Of a stretch of DNA of 64,000 nucleotides, positions 19,606 to 32,411 are shown piece by piece. Source of the stretch: Iris pallida (taxonomy: Eukaryota; Streptophyta; Magnoliopsida; Asparagales; Iridaceae). Made by a program: the position numbers and the translations under genes. The notes beneath the pieces are model-generated. The model worked only from the letters and a program-made list of their open reading frames with translations. It did not search any database and had not been told where the DNA came from. Each line of letters begins with the position of its first letter. Within the stretch, counting starts at the first letter, position 1. Where the stretch lies: assembly GCA_029216955.1 (NCBI GenBank), contig JANAVB010042220.1:16535526-16599525 (forward strand), read 5' to 3'.

Positions 19606-22225
19606 TGGAATCGACTGATCTCATTTTCGTTGTACTAATCCCGAAATACGAATATTATAAGAATTAATTATAATAAATGGTGATACATAGAGAAAGTATC
19701 TACAAACATTGTCGGATGATGAATTAAACATCGCCAACGTGTCCAGAATGGTCAAATTAGCTAAGATAGCCTACCCATCGGTCCAGTTTGGACATAAGGG
19801 CAAAAAGGTAATTTTGGGTCAAAAATGGTATCCGTGTCGGAGACGTTTTACACCGAAAAACATGCAAGAAAACAAGTTCACAAAATCTAACAAATTATAT
19901 ATCCACGAGTCTAAAATAGTCCGGAATTGGATTCCGTTGACCCGATCTCAATTTGGTCCGTTGACCAGAACATTAGAATTTCGGTTTGCACGGAAATATA
20001 TGCTGGAGCCAATATTCTCAAAACTCAGCAAATTATATGTCAACGAGTCCGGAAGGACGATACGAACCCAATGGTATATCCGGAATTGGATTTCGTTGAG
20101 CCGATCTCAAAATGACCCGTTGACCAGGACTGTGGTGCCCGCTTTGCACCGAAATGTGTGCCAGGGCCCACGTCCTCCAAATCTAACAAATTACATATGA
20201 ATTCGTGCCAGAACGACGCCACGAGTCTAATGGTGGTGTCAGAAATGAAATCTGTAGTCCCGAGTTCAAAAATAGAATTTTACAAGTTGGAAATTACGAA
20301 TTCAAACGATCAACTTTGGCGTCAAATTCAACCAATCAAATAAGATCACAATGAAACAAAACTGGAGGTGTTGGAAGAGGGTTATACGAGCTGTACACAG
20401 GAACTGGTAGCATGCCAAACGGAGCTGCAGTGGAGGAGGTACGAGCCAACGAAGTTGGCTCCGCAAAACTGTCCAAAAATTATACAATTTAAACGGTTAA
20501 ATTGGCGGCCGGTTTTGATATATCAAATGATAAAATCAACGGACGAAACTTGAGGGGAGTGAATATTGATATACCGAGATTGTGACGGAGTAAAGAAATC
20601 TTTGATCCAATGGTCAAATTTCACGAAAAATGTGCACGAAGTTGCTGCTTCGAGACGCGATTCTGAGTTTGTTTCAAAGCTCGTGCCGACGGGTTTCCGT
20701 GCCAAACGCACGAATCGGCTATGTATCGTGCCGGAGAGGAAGACAACGCAGCCAGAGAGGTCGCCAAATTTCGTCCAGCCAGGGGGCCTCGGCCACGGGG
20801 GCGTGCGGCCGCCGGCGGTGCCTGGCCGCGCGGCTGTTGCTGCCATTTCTAGCTGCTGCTGCTGAAGTTGCTTGATGTTGCAGCTGGCCCAGCTAGGCGG
20901 CACAACGGTGCGGTTAGCGGAGCACGGCAGTGGCGAGGGTGGTGGCTGCGGGTGAGAAAGAGAAAAGAGAGAGGAGAGGTGGTGGTGGTTATAGTTCGGT
21001 GGAGGTGGTGGTGGTTGTTGAATAAGGAGGAGGAAGGAGAGGGCTGGTGGAGGAGGAGCTCAGGGAGGGAGTGGCTCACGGGGCTCGACCATGAAGGAGC
21101 TGGGCTCAGGAGGAGGAGGGGATGAACGGAGGAGCTCGGGTTTAGGTGGTGATGGTGTTGGTTTTGAGAGGGAAGAAAGACAAAGTGATGCTGAGTAGAA
21201 AATATTATGAAAGAGAGAGAGGGAGAAAATGAGGAAAATAAGGGGAAAAGAGAGAGAAAGTGAGTCTCTAAAAACTAGGGCCGGCCAAGGGTGTGGGAGT
21301 GAGTGTTGTGAGGATGTGGGGTTGGGATTGCATATGGGTAAGATGAAGGATTGGGATTAAATGCAGGAATAGATCATTTCTTAGGGATTTGAATCAAGGG
21401 GGTTATTCTTGAATATTTGAATGGGTAGTCTAGGTATTTAATATTTGTAAAGGCAATGAGAGTGAAGGTGTCATGAGAGAGGATAACATAAAGCTTGGAC
21501 TGGATTTGGTTGAGCCGGATCGGATCAAAACAGACTGGGTACAATAAATGAATTATTTTTAGGTGTTTATGATCATGGATAAATAAGTAGCATGTGGGGG
21601 CTCAAATAAATGGGACACAAGTGTCATGCGGGTTGTAGGCTCAATGTCAGCCATGTCCATATTTGGGATTGACAGGTTTGGGTCAACAGGGTATCCACAA
21701 TTCAAGTTAGAAATAAATGTGACACCGTGGGATGAATTAAAATCGGGTCACGGGTCAGAAAAGTTGTGCAAAGCAAATGAAGCACAAGATGGTGTGTCTG
21801 AGTGGGACACGAAGGTCATCGGTGTAGGGTGTCTCGAGTAGATCATGCATGAGGAGTTGGTTATGAGAAAACGACTAGTCTTGTGCTCCCAAATTAAAAG
21901 TCACGACAACGTGCTTATAATGATCAAGGAAAAGAGTATAAAATTAATTAATGATCAATTGGTCTAAATTGACCCGAAGTTGTGTAAAACAAAAATAGTA
22001 CAAGAGAACAAGTTTGAGTGGGACATTATATACCAACATAAAGGTAATCTTGTTCACTACAAAACTCATGAAGAAGGTTTCCAGAGATGAATATCCCGGA
22101 CACTCCAAATATCAAAGGCACGAAAAAGTACATTCAAGGATAAAAATAATCAAAATAAAATATTTATTAAAAATAATTCAATCAGAAAATTTAAAAAAAC
22201 CAACCCGAAATTCAGGGTGCTCACA
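19606..22225 (-). repeat. RT-C left (3') LTR, segment 2
   Basis: It begins with the right TSD of RT-D (TGGAA, 19606-19610) and aligns with 26348-28983 of the right LTR. A GC-rich block with GGT/GGA runs lies at 20640-21130 (minus strand: Pro/Ser-type CCACCACC text). The minus-strand LTR terminus, TGTGAGCACCC, is at 22225. Open frames here differ between the two LTR copies and are not taken as genes. Confidence 0.9.
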
Positions 22226-22550
22226 TCCTATCCACCTTATAAAAATTTCGTCCTCGAAATTAAAATGTTCATACCCCTTCTAGGTCAAACCCCCACAATC
22301 AAAGTCTCAAAACTTAATCAAATCATACAATTTAAAAGGACGACATACAGGGTCATGGCATACGGTGGTAGTAAAAGTCTCATCTAGGTATACTAGTCAC
22401 ACTAGACCAAAACAATCATAGGGTATCAAAACATACAAGCAATCAGGGGTGTTCAACTGGAAAAGATACAAAAATAACAAATCATCAAGGCTTTAAGGCA
22501 TAATCAAAATCAAAATTTAAAGCACAAATGTTGAGCATTAAAATCCAATC

Positions 22551-22552
<2 letters not shown>

Positions 22553-22621
<69 letters not shown>
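22553..22621. repeat. (TA)n(GA)n compound microsatellite
   Basis: About 24 TA units are followed by about 10 GA units. Confidence 0.95.
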
Positions 22622-22857
22622 TGTTAGAGAGGGAAAAGCTAGCATTATGAAAGGTTATGTGGTTAGTGTGTGTATGGGTGTATGTGGACATGTTCATAGG
22701 GTTAGATAGTAGATATGTGTGTGTGTGTGAAATATACATGAAAGTGTATAGGAGGATTTGGGTTTTAAAGCAATAGCTATCAAGTTACACCACTCATGGC
22801 ATATTGGTTAAACAATCTACAATGCATAACATATTTACTCATAACATGCATGGCTAA

Positions 22858-22858
<1 letters not shown>

Positions 22859-22911
<53 letters not shown>

Positions 22912-22924
22912 GGAGGGAGAGAGA
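22859..22924. repeat. (TA)n(GA)n compound microsatellite, second copy
   Basis: It has the same TA-then-GA layout as the array 240 bp to its left, with a GGGAGG interruption in the GA part. The shared layout suggests local duplication or independent growth on similar seeds. Confidence 0.9.
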
Positions 22925-24239
22925 GGTAGTGATATAGTTATGTATCTATATACATTATAACATATATGCATAAACTCTTTATATATCTATATAGATATAT
23001 GAACATAACATAGAGAGGAAGGGTTTAGTTTACATGGCAGTTGTGAACATTATGTAGAGTGTCAAGTGTACATGGGTTATAACTTGAAATGAAGGGTTCA
23101 ATCATTCAATTCAGTTCAACATTACATTTAAACTGAACATTTGAAATCAATGTAAAAATGTTAACATGTATTCAGTTTCAGGATTTTGGAGACATTCGAA
23201 CATCAAAACCAACCCAATGTTCTCCACAACCACAACCTAACATGTAAGAGTATGAAACCTAACATTATATCCCTACATACAACGATGTATACAGCTCAAA
23301 ACATTACATTTAAACATTGCAAATTGAACTAATCACTTAGAATCCAGTGTTAAAGGGTTAATATGCACACAGTTTCAGATTTGACAAGTTCAAACACAAA
23401 ACTCAACCAATTTCTTGAAGAATTGAAACCCTGTATATAACATACATGGGCAGAGATGTAAACAACAACTAATAACATGAAATTTATATTTAAATTACAA
23501 AATTAAACTGGAAAGCAGAGAACTAGTCTCTGATACTATACTATATTAGAAATATTGGGGTTTTGAGAATTTAAACATCAAAAACATATTAATATGCATT
23601 TAGATAGGTTGGTAATCAAAGTGTAGCATGCATACGTGTCAGGCAAAGTGTTTGTGTCCACTATATATATATTTTTTTTCCCATGTCCTAATATAAAAAT
23701 CAAATTCTATATCAAGACCAACATTTAGATTCCTACCAAGATTTCCATATGATAACAAGTTACATCCTTTCGAGCCAGATGATTTACGTCACTTCTCCGA
23801 CCTTTCCAAGGTAAAGAGATATAGAGATTCAAAGGTTCAAAGTATAACTGACAGAATTGGATAAAAGATAGGTGATTGATGTAATCAGGATAGTTTTATT
23901 TTTATTTTATCTTTTTTAAAAGGTAATACAAGAAATAATGGCGAGAAGGAAATAATGATAAAATCTGTTCTGCTTATCTATTTAAAAGAATGAACCATTT
24001 TGAAACCAGAGCTATAATATCAAATCTAAGATAAGGTCTAGCAAAAATCATCGATTCATTGTATTATGAAGAAATTTATAGCAAGAAGTTACACAAAGGT
24101 TTATAATAACAGCTAAAGCTACTCCTACTCCTAAGTTAAATAATGAGAAGCAAAACAAAACAAAACAATAATTTTTTTGAATGACTGAAACAAAAGTAGA
24201 GAAAACATGTTCAAAAGCCTTTAAAGTACAATCTGATAA

Positions 24240-24490
24240 TCATATGCATCTTCCTGAAATCATGTTGTCAGAATTTTGCCATGCCAACAAGCATAGCTGC
24301 AATAAACGATAGAGTCCGTAAAAAGGCATACACCCTATAATCATGTTATCTAGAATTCTTACCACGCCACTCGGTATGGCTGTAAGAAAATCTAGATTTC
24401 ATAACTAGGATAAGTATATCTAAATCAGGCTCTACGTCCTTGTCATGCTAGCAAATATGACTGCAATAAATTCTGAACTCCATAAATAAG
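24240..24490. repeat. Degenerate ~85-bp repeat with stem-loops, three units
   Basis: Three diverged units each hold an imperfect stem-loop: arms GCCATGC/GCATAGC at 24278-24297, CCACGCC/GGTATGG at 24362-24379, and GTCAT/ATGAC at 24442-24461. The text before the first (ATATGCATCTTCC, AAATCATG) recurs in the RT-E interior at 39063-39090, with another such stem-loop at 39101-39120. Function is unknown. Confidence 0.55.
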
Positions 24491-24861
24491 TAGACTTTTA
24501 CCTTTCTCACTGTCCTTATCAAGTATGTTATCAGGTTATACCTTAATTCCAAAAAGATGTATATATACATATAAATACAAACTCAAATTCAACAAATAAC
24601 ATCAAGATTCAAAATTCAACAATAATCTATCAAAATCAAATTCAATAACAAGAAGTAAGGGTGAATCAAATCAAGGGAAAAAGAGAATTGAAATCGAAGT
24701 TAAATAAGTTTCTCAAGGGTCGTCCCAGGAATCTCTCAAGAATCCTAAATGTGATTGAGTATCATCTTATTATAAAACCTATTCATTATCTCTAATTGCA
24801 GGTGCGCAACAGTACAACTAATCGTCGTACTACCACGGCTTCGTACAAATGCGAATCTTGA

Positions 24862-24877
24862 CCTGTATGGGCCACCA
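24862..24877 (-). other. RT-C primer-binding-site candidate
   Basis: Minus-strand TGGTGGCCCATACAGG, nine bases from the LTR terminus. It differs at one base from the version in RT-B, RT-E and RT-H. Confidence 0.45.
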
Positions 24878-24886
24878 CTAAAAACG

Positions 24887-27800
24887 TGTCACGACCTGCA
24901 CCCTAGATTAAGGGCACGAGAAGTGGGTACGGCCAGCCTACGCCGCAGAGTCGGCGCTTGAACGTTGTCATAGGTCAATCATCTATCAATATAAGGTACC
25001 TGTACAGTATATACACTCGGAATGGAGGTGACATAACAGAATACCATCTCAATCAAATCTAAGGCAGAGAACGATAAGATAGATAGATATGAAAAGAATC
25101 CATAAGAGATACAAATGGATAGAAGTCTAAGTGTATAAGATATGACGAATCCAAAAAACATCTCAAATCATAAATACAGTAATCAATAGAGTAAATAAAA
25201 CTGAAAATAACTAATCTAAACTAATGGTGTCTCATCCACTGCTAATGGATCCTACTGGAGATCCAGGTCACAGCAATCCTCTAGGGTAGTCCCGTGGTAA
25301 GTGGTACAGGGTTCCTCATCATCCTCTGTAAAAAATTTAACAGGTCCAGTCAGGACAGAAGAGAGCACAATACATCTCATGCAAATCATAACAGGTTAGA
25401 AAATATAAACATGCTAGAGAGTAAGATACATGAAACTGAAAGAACAACATGATATGAAAAAGAGAGACTGTAAGTAAATATCTACAATATAATAGAGAAC
25501 TAATCAGTGACTAGTGATTCAGAGTACAAGATAAACATGTGAACAGTTGGAGGGTGATTCATGACTATACTAAAGAGGTGATTCATGACTATACTACTTT
25601 GGAATTATTTACATGTTTATTTCTACTCCCCTATCCCCAATCAATACATAAGGATCCATTCAAGTTATGTTAAGATTCATGACTATACTACTGGCCCAAA
25701 AAGGGTGATTCATGAATAGATTCGTGAAGGCTCTGTGATTCATGAGAGTATAGGAATCACAAGCTGAGATTCATGATAATAGAAGCATGAGATACATGAT
25801 GTAAGTGAAACACACGAGACATGAGTATCTGATGCTCCCGAGGGGGATAACATCTCATGAAGGGATCCATATATTACTAATCCGTGATACCAACATGTCT
25901 GCATCAAGTAAAGTAATCTAAAGCAGGAATATAATCCTAAACAAGATATGAAATGATCAGAGAATGTACTCATCTGATAACCTAAATAGCTGATAGGTAT
26001 AGAGGTCCAAACTGAAGCCACAGAGTCCTATTTAGAGCAACACAGGTTAGAAGGTGTTTAAGTTGTAATAAATGAATTTCTACAAGCAATCTATATTATT
26101 CTAGGCTCTTTTTAAGTCAATTAAACTCTTTGTTAACTCTGGTCAACAATCTAGTCAACTAGGTCAAACTAGGTCAAGCAGAGTCAATTCTAGTCTAATT
26201 ATTAAAGATATAAAGTTGTACTTCGTTATTCGTACATCAAAACTTATGATACGCAAATCGAGATTAGATGATCAATGGTAAGGTTAATAATCTTATTATA
26301 GTGATCCACGTGTTCTTCTTGTCAATTTCAGCGATGTGAGATCACTGGAATCGACTGATCTCAGTTTCGTTGTACTAATCCCGAAATACGAACATTATAA
26401 GAATTAATTATAATAAAAGGTGATACATAGAGAAAGTATCTACAAACATTGTCGGATGATGAATTAAATATTGCCAACGTGTCCATAATGGTCAAATTAG
26501 CTAAGATAGCCTATCCATCGGTCCAGTTTGGATACAAGGGTAAAAAGGTAATTTTGGGTCAAAAATGGTATCCGTGTCGGAGCCGTTTTACACAAAAAAA
26601 TGTGCAAGAAAACAAGTTCACAAAATCTAACAAGTTATGTCCACGAGTTCAAAATGCCGATACGAACGCAACGGTATATCCGGAATTGGATTTCGTTGAC
26701 CTGATCTCAATTTGGTCCGTTGACTAGAACATTGGAATTCTGGCTTGTACAGAAATGCGTGTCGAAGCCAATGTTCTCAAAACTCAGCAAATTATATATG
26801 AACGAGTCCGGAATGACGATAAGAACCCAACGGTATATCCGAAATTGGATTACGTTAAGCCGATCTCAAAATGACCCGTTGACCAAGACTGTGGGGCCCG
26901 CTTTGTACCGAAATGCGTGCCAGGGCGTATGTCCTCCAAATATAACAAATTATATATGAATTTATGCCAGAACGACGTCACGAGTCTACTGGTTGTGTCG
27001 GAAATGAAATCTGGAGTCTCGAGTTCAAAAATGGAATTTTACAAGTTAGAAATTATAAATTCGGACGACCAACTTTGGCGTCAAATTCAACCAATCAAGC
27101 AAGCTCACGATGAAACAAAACTGGAGGGGTAGGAAGAGGGTTATACCAGTTGCACACAGGAATTGGTAGTACGCCAAACGGAGCTGCGGTGGAGGAGGTA
27201 CGAGTCGATGAAGTTGTCTCCGCAAAACTGTCCAAAAATTATACAAATTAAACGGTTAAATTGGCGGCCGGTTTTGATGTATCAGACGATAAAATCAACG
27301 GACGAAACTTGAGGGGAGTGAAGATGGATATACCAAAATTGTGATGGAGCAAAGAAATTATTGATCCAACGGTTGGATTTTTCGAAATATGTGCATGAAG
27401 ATGCTGCTTCGAGACGCGATTCTGAGTTTGTTTTCGAGCTCGCGCCGACGGGATTCCGAGCTAAACGCACGAATCGGCTATGTATCGCACCGGAAAGGAA
27501 GGCGGCGCACCCGGAGAGGTCACCGGAGTTTGTCCAGCCAGGGAGGGCCCGGCTACGGGGGCGCACGGCCGTCGACGGCACCTGGCCGCGCGGCTGCTGC
27601 TGCCATTTTCGGTTGCTGCTGCTGCAGTTGCTTGCTGTTGCAGCTGCGGTTGCTGGCCCAGCTAGGCGGCACGGCTAGTGGAGCACGGCAGCGGGAAGGG
27701 TGGTGGCTGCGGGTGAGGAGGAGAAGAGAGAGAGGAGAGGTGGTGGTGGTTGTGGTTCGGTGGAGGTGGTGGTGGTTGTTGAATGAGGACGAGGAAGAAG

Positions 27801-28983
27801 AGGGCTGGTGGAGGAGGAGCTCGGGAAGGGAGTGGCTCACCGGGATCGGCCAGGAAGGATCTGGGCTCGGGAGGAGGAAAGGATGAATGGAGGAGCTCGG
27901 GTTTAGGTGGTGATGGTGTTGGTTTTGAGAGGGAAGAAAGATAAAGTGATGCTGAGTAGACAATATTAAGAAAGAGAGAGGAAGATAGTGAGGAAAATAA
28001 GGAGGGAAGAAAGAAATTAATTCTCTAAAAACTAGGGCCGGCCAAGGGTGTGGGAGTGAGTGTTGTGAGGATATGGGGTTGGGATTGCATATGGGTAGGA
28101 TGAAGGATTGGGATTAAATGTAGAAATAGATTATTTTTTTAGGGATTTAAATCAAGGAGGTTATTCTTGAATATTTGAATGGATAGACTAGGTATTTAAT
28201 ATTTGTAAAGACAATGAGAGTGAGGGTGTCATGAGAGAGGGTAACATGAAGCTTGGACTGGGTTTGGTTAAGCCGGGTCAGGTCAAAACAGACTGGGTAC
28301 AATAAATGAATTATTTTTAGGTGTTTATGATCATGGATAAATAAGTAGCATGTGGGGGGCTCAAATAAATGGGACACAAGTGTCATGCGGGTAGTAGTCT
28401 CAATATGGGCCATGTCCATATTTGGGATTGACAGGTTTGGGTCGACAGGGTATCCACAATTCAAGTTGGAAATAAATGTGACACCGTGGGATGAATTTAA
28501 ATCGGGTCACGGGTCAGGAAAGTTGTGCAAAGCAAATGAAGCACAAGATGGTGTGTCTAAGTGGGACACGAAGGTCATTGGTGTAGGGTGTCTCGAGTAG
28601 ATCATGCATAAGGAGTTGGTTCTGAGAGAACGACTGGTCTTGTGCTCCCAAATTGAAAGTCACGCCAACGTGCTTATGATGATCAAGGAAAAGAGTGGAA
28701 AATTAATTAATGATCAATTGGTCTAAATTGATCCGAAGTTGTGTGAAGCAAAAAGAGTACAAGGGAACAAGTTTGAGTGGGACATTATATACCAACATGA
28801 AGGTAATCTTGTCCACTACAGAACTCATGAAGAAGGTTTCCAGAGATGAACATCCTTGAAACTCCAAATATCAAAGGCACGAAAAAGTACATTCAAGGAT
28901 AAAAATAATCAAAATAAAATATTTATTAAAAATAATTCAATCGAAAATTTAAAAAAGTCAACCCGAAATTCAGGGTGCTCATA
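24887..28983 (-). repeat. RT-C right (5') LTR
   Basis: This uninterrupted 4097-bp copy shows what RT-D split on the left: text at 26336-26360 reads straight through GATCACTGGAATCGACTGATC, the RT-D target. The acidic-peptide block is at 25250-25385 and the GAGAATGTACTCATCTGATA block near 25960-25979. The GC-rich block is at 27400-27890. The last bases, CTCATA, are a one-base variant of the CTCACA terminus seen at 22225. Confidence 0.92.
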
Positions 28984-30205
28984 GTCAGTCTACGAACTCG
29001 TGGACACAACACGAGACACGACACGTCTCGTGCTCGTGTCCACGTGTAGCCTATGTATAGGCCTACACACACGACATAACACGAGACACAATCGCCACGT
29101 GTACGTGTGATATGACACGCGTATCAGTCGAGATTTTTTCCGTGCGCACAGTGTAGGCAAAATCAGTGTGCGTGAGATTTCTCGAGATCTACTCGATGAA
29201 ATCTCACGAAACTTGATCTGCCTCGTGTCAGACATGTGCCCTATGTGTCCGCAAAGTTTAGGGTCATGAAGTGTCCTATCGTGTCCGCTACAGTGTCCGC
29301 TACAGTGCCCTATGTGTCCCCAATTTTGACACGGACACAGCGCAAATTTTACCTCAGTGCAACACAAATCCATAAGCAATATACATATCTACATTTCTAT
29401 TCAAAAAGATTTGGAAAACAACAATAAAAATTCCTTTTGGGCATTTCATGAAACACGTATGCAAAAATACTGATACGTGTCCGATACGGACACCAAACCA
29501 ATATCAATTCCAAAAAACTCATCCTACAGCTAGGGGACACCTAGATGGATGCATCTATAGAAAGAATTCATGTATTTGAAGGGTTTTTAAGAGATTATCT
29601 ATTGAGGGTGAATTCCCTATAAAAAGCTCCAAATTGAAGATCCTTCTTTCAACTTGAATAATCTGAAACTCTTCAAAGCTGAGATTGCTAGCCACCAACA
29701 GTCCACAAACACAAATAAGAACCCAATACAAAAGACTAGGGTTAAAAAGGAAGAAAAATGAAGAAAATAAAAGGAAACACATACCTAGGATTTTTGTCAG
29801 AAGGAGAAGAAATGGAAAAGGAAACAAGTGCTCAACATGAGATATTAAATAGGGCTATGGGACCTTACTTGGCCGGCCACATTATGGGTGGGCTAGGGTT
29901 TCCTAATCCATGGGCTTAGGCTTCTCTCTATAGTTTAAAATGATTCATTAAATCAATAGGTCTAACTAGCCTCTAGCCAAAACTTGCTAATTAGCTTTTA
30001 ACTTGAAACTAACTAGAATAGGATTACTAACACTAACTAATCATGCTAAATAAGTCACTAAGTCATGGTGAGACACTAGGCTAGGTTGCACCATGGCTCA
30101 ACTATCAAAAGGCCAAAAATCATAATACCAATAATATAATATATTAAAATAATCAAAAAAATTACAATCACCAAAATACCCTTAACTAGAAAAATGGATG
30201 TGACA
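28984..30205 (-). repeat. RT-B 5' LTR, segment 2
   Basis: This is the rest of the LTR after RT-C, beginning with RT-C's right TSD (GTCAG, 28984-28988). From 28989 to 29350 it is dense in ACACGAG/CGTGTCC-type words. The conserved palindrome GTGTCCGATACGGACAC is at 29477-29493. A TATA-like box (minus-strand TATTTAAT) is at 29844-29851, and the terminus (GTGACA) ends at 30205. No gene is seen. Confidence 0.88.
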
Positions 30206-31062
30206 ACTGAGGAAATCGAGGGTGACGATGCCGACGGTGGATACAGGATTTGGGGAAGGCAGATGATAAATTTCACGCCATCGTATCGGGGGCTGTCCGA
30301 TACGACATTGATAACTGTATGCTACTGGAATAAGATTTATGTGGCCACAGACACGATGCACGAATTGTGTTGGAAAAATTCGACTTTGGAATTGATGGAG
30401 AAAAGAATAAGGAGTCTCTCCTTATATAGGGGGTGAAGGCTCTAATTGGATATCGCTTCAGGACGTTTAAATTCCCCAATAGATAATTTCGTCCCTTAAT
30501 TTAAATTACTTTTTAAATCTTTCTAATATATAAAGTAGATAATCTTATATCTAATTTTAAAAACTATTTAAAAATTACGATTTAAAATCAAATTTTGATT
30601 TAAATCACAATAGATATATTTAAAATTCATTTTCATATAATTTAAAATCATAATAAAAAATAAATTTTGAAAATGCAATCATATATACATAAATAAACTT
30701 TATACAAATATTTACATAATCATAGTTTTCTAAATCGCTACTACATTTGATCAACAAATAAATTAGCCTCTTTAGATTAAATAATAACGTTTGCCAATTC
30801 TCGGCAGTAAATAAAATATTTATCGTATATTATTTTTGAAAACTATTACTATCTCGTAAAATAAAATCTGTAAATAAAATGTTTTCTGAAAATATGTACC
30901 TCGTACATATTCGTACTCGTTGAGAAAATACGAAACGTAAACCTGCACGCGACGTAAAATACGACAAATGCCAACTTGTATGCGACGCACAAATCTAAAT
31001 TACAAAATCAATACTAAATTATTTATTTAAAAAAGTCATAGTAGAAATTTAGGAGTTTTACA
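30206..31062 (-). repeat. RT-A left (3') LTR, transcription-start-side fragment
   Basis: On the minus strand the LTR begins TGTAAAACTCC at 31062 and reads leftwards until RT-B interrupts it at 30206. Bases 30206-30210 (ACTGA) are the expected right-hand TSD of RT-B; the left copy lies outside the window. A TATA-like box reading TATATAAG on the minus strand is at 30421-30428, followed by the CGTGCATCGTGTCTGTG leader shared with RT-H. The block 30480-31060 is very AT-rich. No coding capacity is seen. Confidence 0.8.
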
Positions 31063-32411
31063 TCCTACCCAACTTAAAAGAATTTCGTCCTCGAAATTAA
31101 AAATAAGTAAGGGGATGAGAAGATACAAGGGTATATCGACGATGAACAATCAAATCACGACGTTCAACACAAATATGCATTAGAAAATCGTGATTTCGAT
31201 AACTACAGAAATAAATCAGGAATTTAATTTAGGGAGTGAATGATGGTCGCGTGTTAACGAAAGAAGAGACAAAGATTAAGGGTCAATAAGGGGTGGTAAA
31301 ATGATTTGAGATCAAGGATAGGTGGTTTCCTAGAGAGAAGATACTCGTCTAGGTTTAGAAGTACGGTTAAGGGAAAGGGTTCTAATCCTTCCTAAGTTTT
31401 AAATAATTTAGAAAGTCATGATAATAGATTGAGAGTTGAAGGAAATGGCGCGTAACTCGAGACGATATTGAAGTCACCTGGATTGGTAATGGCTAACTAC
31501 ACTCGTATTTATATAATTATTATGGTCAAAGGGGAATACTTTGTATCTGTCTATTAAGTACGAGTGTTTTGCCTTTCCAAAAATAAGTGAAAGACAAAAG
31601 TGAATAAGAGTTCGAAGATGTTATTGAGTACGAATACGTGGTTCAAAGGCGACTGAATAATTCCTAAAGAGAATTGCCAACGCAGTCACGGATAAGACTC
31701 TAGAGGGCAAGTTTAACAATGTCTCCATCCATGTAGAACAATATATGAAAAAACGAACCAAAGTGCACTAGGTTGATCAGACCATCATACACCAGTTCTG
31801 ATATGTCAGTGAGCGCGCACTCAATAGCATATGTCATGAACAAGCTCGATAGATGGATGAGTATGCAAAACTAGATTATAGTAGCAACATTAGTCAAGAT
31901 GATAAAAACATAGATTTAGATTGAAAGAAAGTAGAATAAGTTCAAACTCCTTAAGAATCTAAGTCATGCCCGAAGTTTGTGCCTATGCAGTTATCCTAGT
32001 GTCTTCTTGTCTATGGCTTGGTTGGCTAGATGGGTTAGGGTCCTCTAAATTCTAAAATCTAGGTAAACCTATTAATATGGGCCATAAGGACAAAGGGATT
32101 GTTAGGTCGTGAGGCATTCTATCCAACTTACAAGAGTTAAACTAGTGGTGTAATGGGACAATGGGTCCTGTCTACCTAGTATGGGTTACCTTCCTAACCA
32201 ATATCAAGCACGAAAGAAGGATAAGAATTTACGGTAGAGGGAATCAAGCAAGATGCAAATCAAGGAGTCAAGCAAAAGTTTGAAAATAGAATCGAGGAAG
32301 GAGGTTAAGTATGTGGATGAGATCCTAGACTCTAATCCTATACGCAGGCTTGCTTGGTACAGTAAAGTAACCAAACAATTTATCTGACCTGCCTGGGCCA
32401 CCACAAAAATA
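31063..32411 (-). other. RT-A internal region, non-coding
   Basis: The region lies between the two LTRs. At 31063-31080 the minus strand has a purine tract (AAGTTGGGTAGGA) directly before the 3' LTR, and next to it the segment ATTTCGAGGACGAAATT that also follows pol in RT-B. At 32388-32403 lies the shared primer-binding-site candidate, eight bases from the 5' LTR. No reading frame resembling gag or pol occurs. Stretches of 31600-32400 match the RT-H interior in inverse orientation, such as the text around 31770-31830. Confidence 0.75.

Larger units (their letters stand above)
22226..24886 (-). other. RT-C internal region, non-coding
   Basis: The purine tract (minus-strand TAAGGTGGATAGGA) and the ATTTCGAGGACGAAATT motif are at 22226-22262. 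Two compound microsatellites, (TA)n(GA)n, lie at about 22553-22621 and 22859-22922. The middle (23000-24230) is AT-rich with no recognisable feature. Degenerate stem-loop repeats shared with RT-E lie at 24240-24490. The primer-binding-site candidate is at 24862-24877. No frame longer than about 90 residues exists and none resembles gag or pol. Confidence 0.85.
8485..28983 (-). mobile_element. RT-C: non-coding long-LTR retrotransposon (LARD-like) inserted in RT-B
   Basis: TSDs of GTCAG flank it (8480-8484 and 28984-28988). The left LTR is 8485-22225 less the 9650 bp of RT-D and its extra TSD copy, that is 4091 bp; the right LTR is 24887-28983 (4097 bp). The interior of 2661 bp has a purine tract at one end and the shared primer-binding-site candidate at the other, and no gag or pol. 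LTR copies differ by roughly 8-10 percent in the stretches I compared, so the insertion is fairly old. Large LTRs around a non-coding core fit the class called large retrotransposon derivatives. Confidence 0.9.
1..30205 (-). mobile_element. RT-B: decayed Tekay-like Ty3/gypsy chromovirus, left end outside the window
   Basis: RT-B is a minus-strand element with domain order gag, protease, reverse transcriptase, RNase H, integrase, chromodomain. Its 3' LTR occupies 1-654 and continues leftwards out of the window. The interior is 655-5995. The 5' LTR is 5996-8484 plus 28989-30205, about 3.7 kb in total, split by RT-C. LTR termini are TGTCAC and GTGACA. The left LTR piece aligns end to end with 29560-30205 with several percent mismatch. 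Stops, frameshifts and altered catalytic residues show that it is dead. Its coding domains make it the best local model of the autonomous helper for RT-A, C, E and H. Confidence 0.9.

Noticed and set aside
20566..21125. Small open frames in the GC-rich block of the RT-C LTR, with counterparts at 27361-27886
   Set aside because: Frames and stops differ between the two LTR copies, so coding selection is not supported.
30206..30436. Start of a host gene to the right of RT-B
   Set aside because: The 80-residue frame here is part of the RT-A LTR leader on the opposite strand; the sequence shares promoter and leader landmarks with RT-H.
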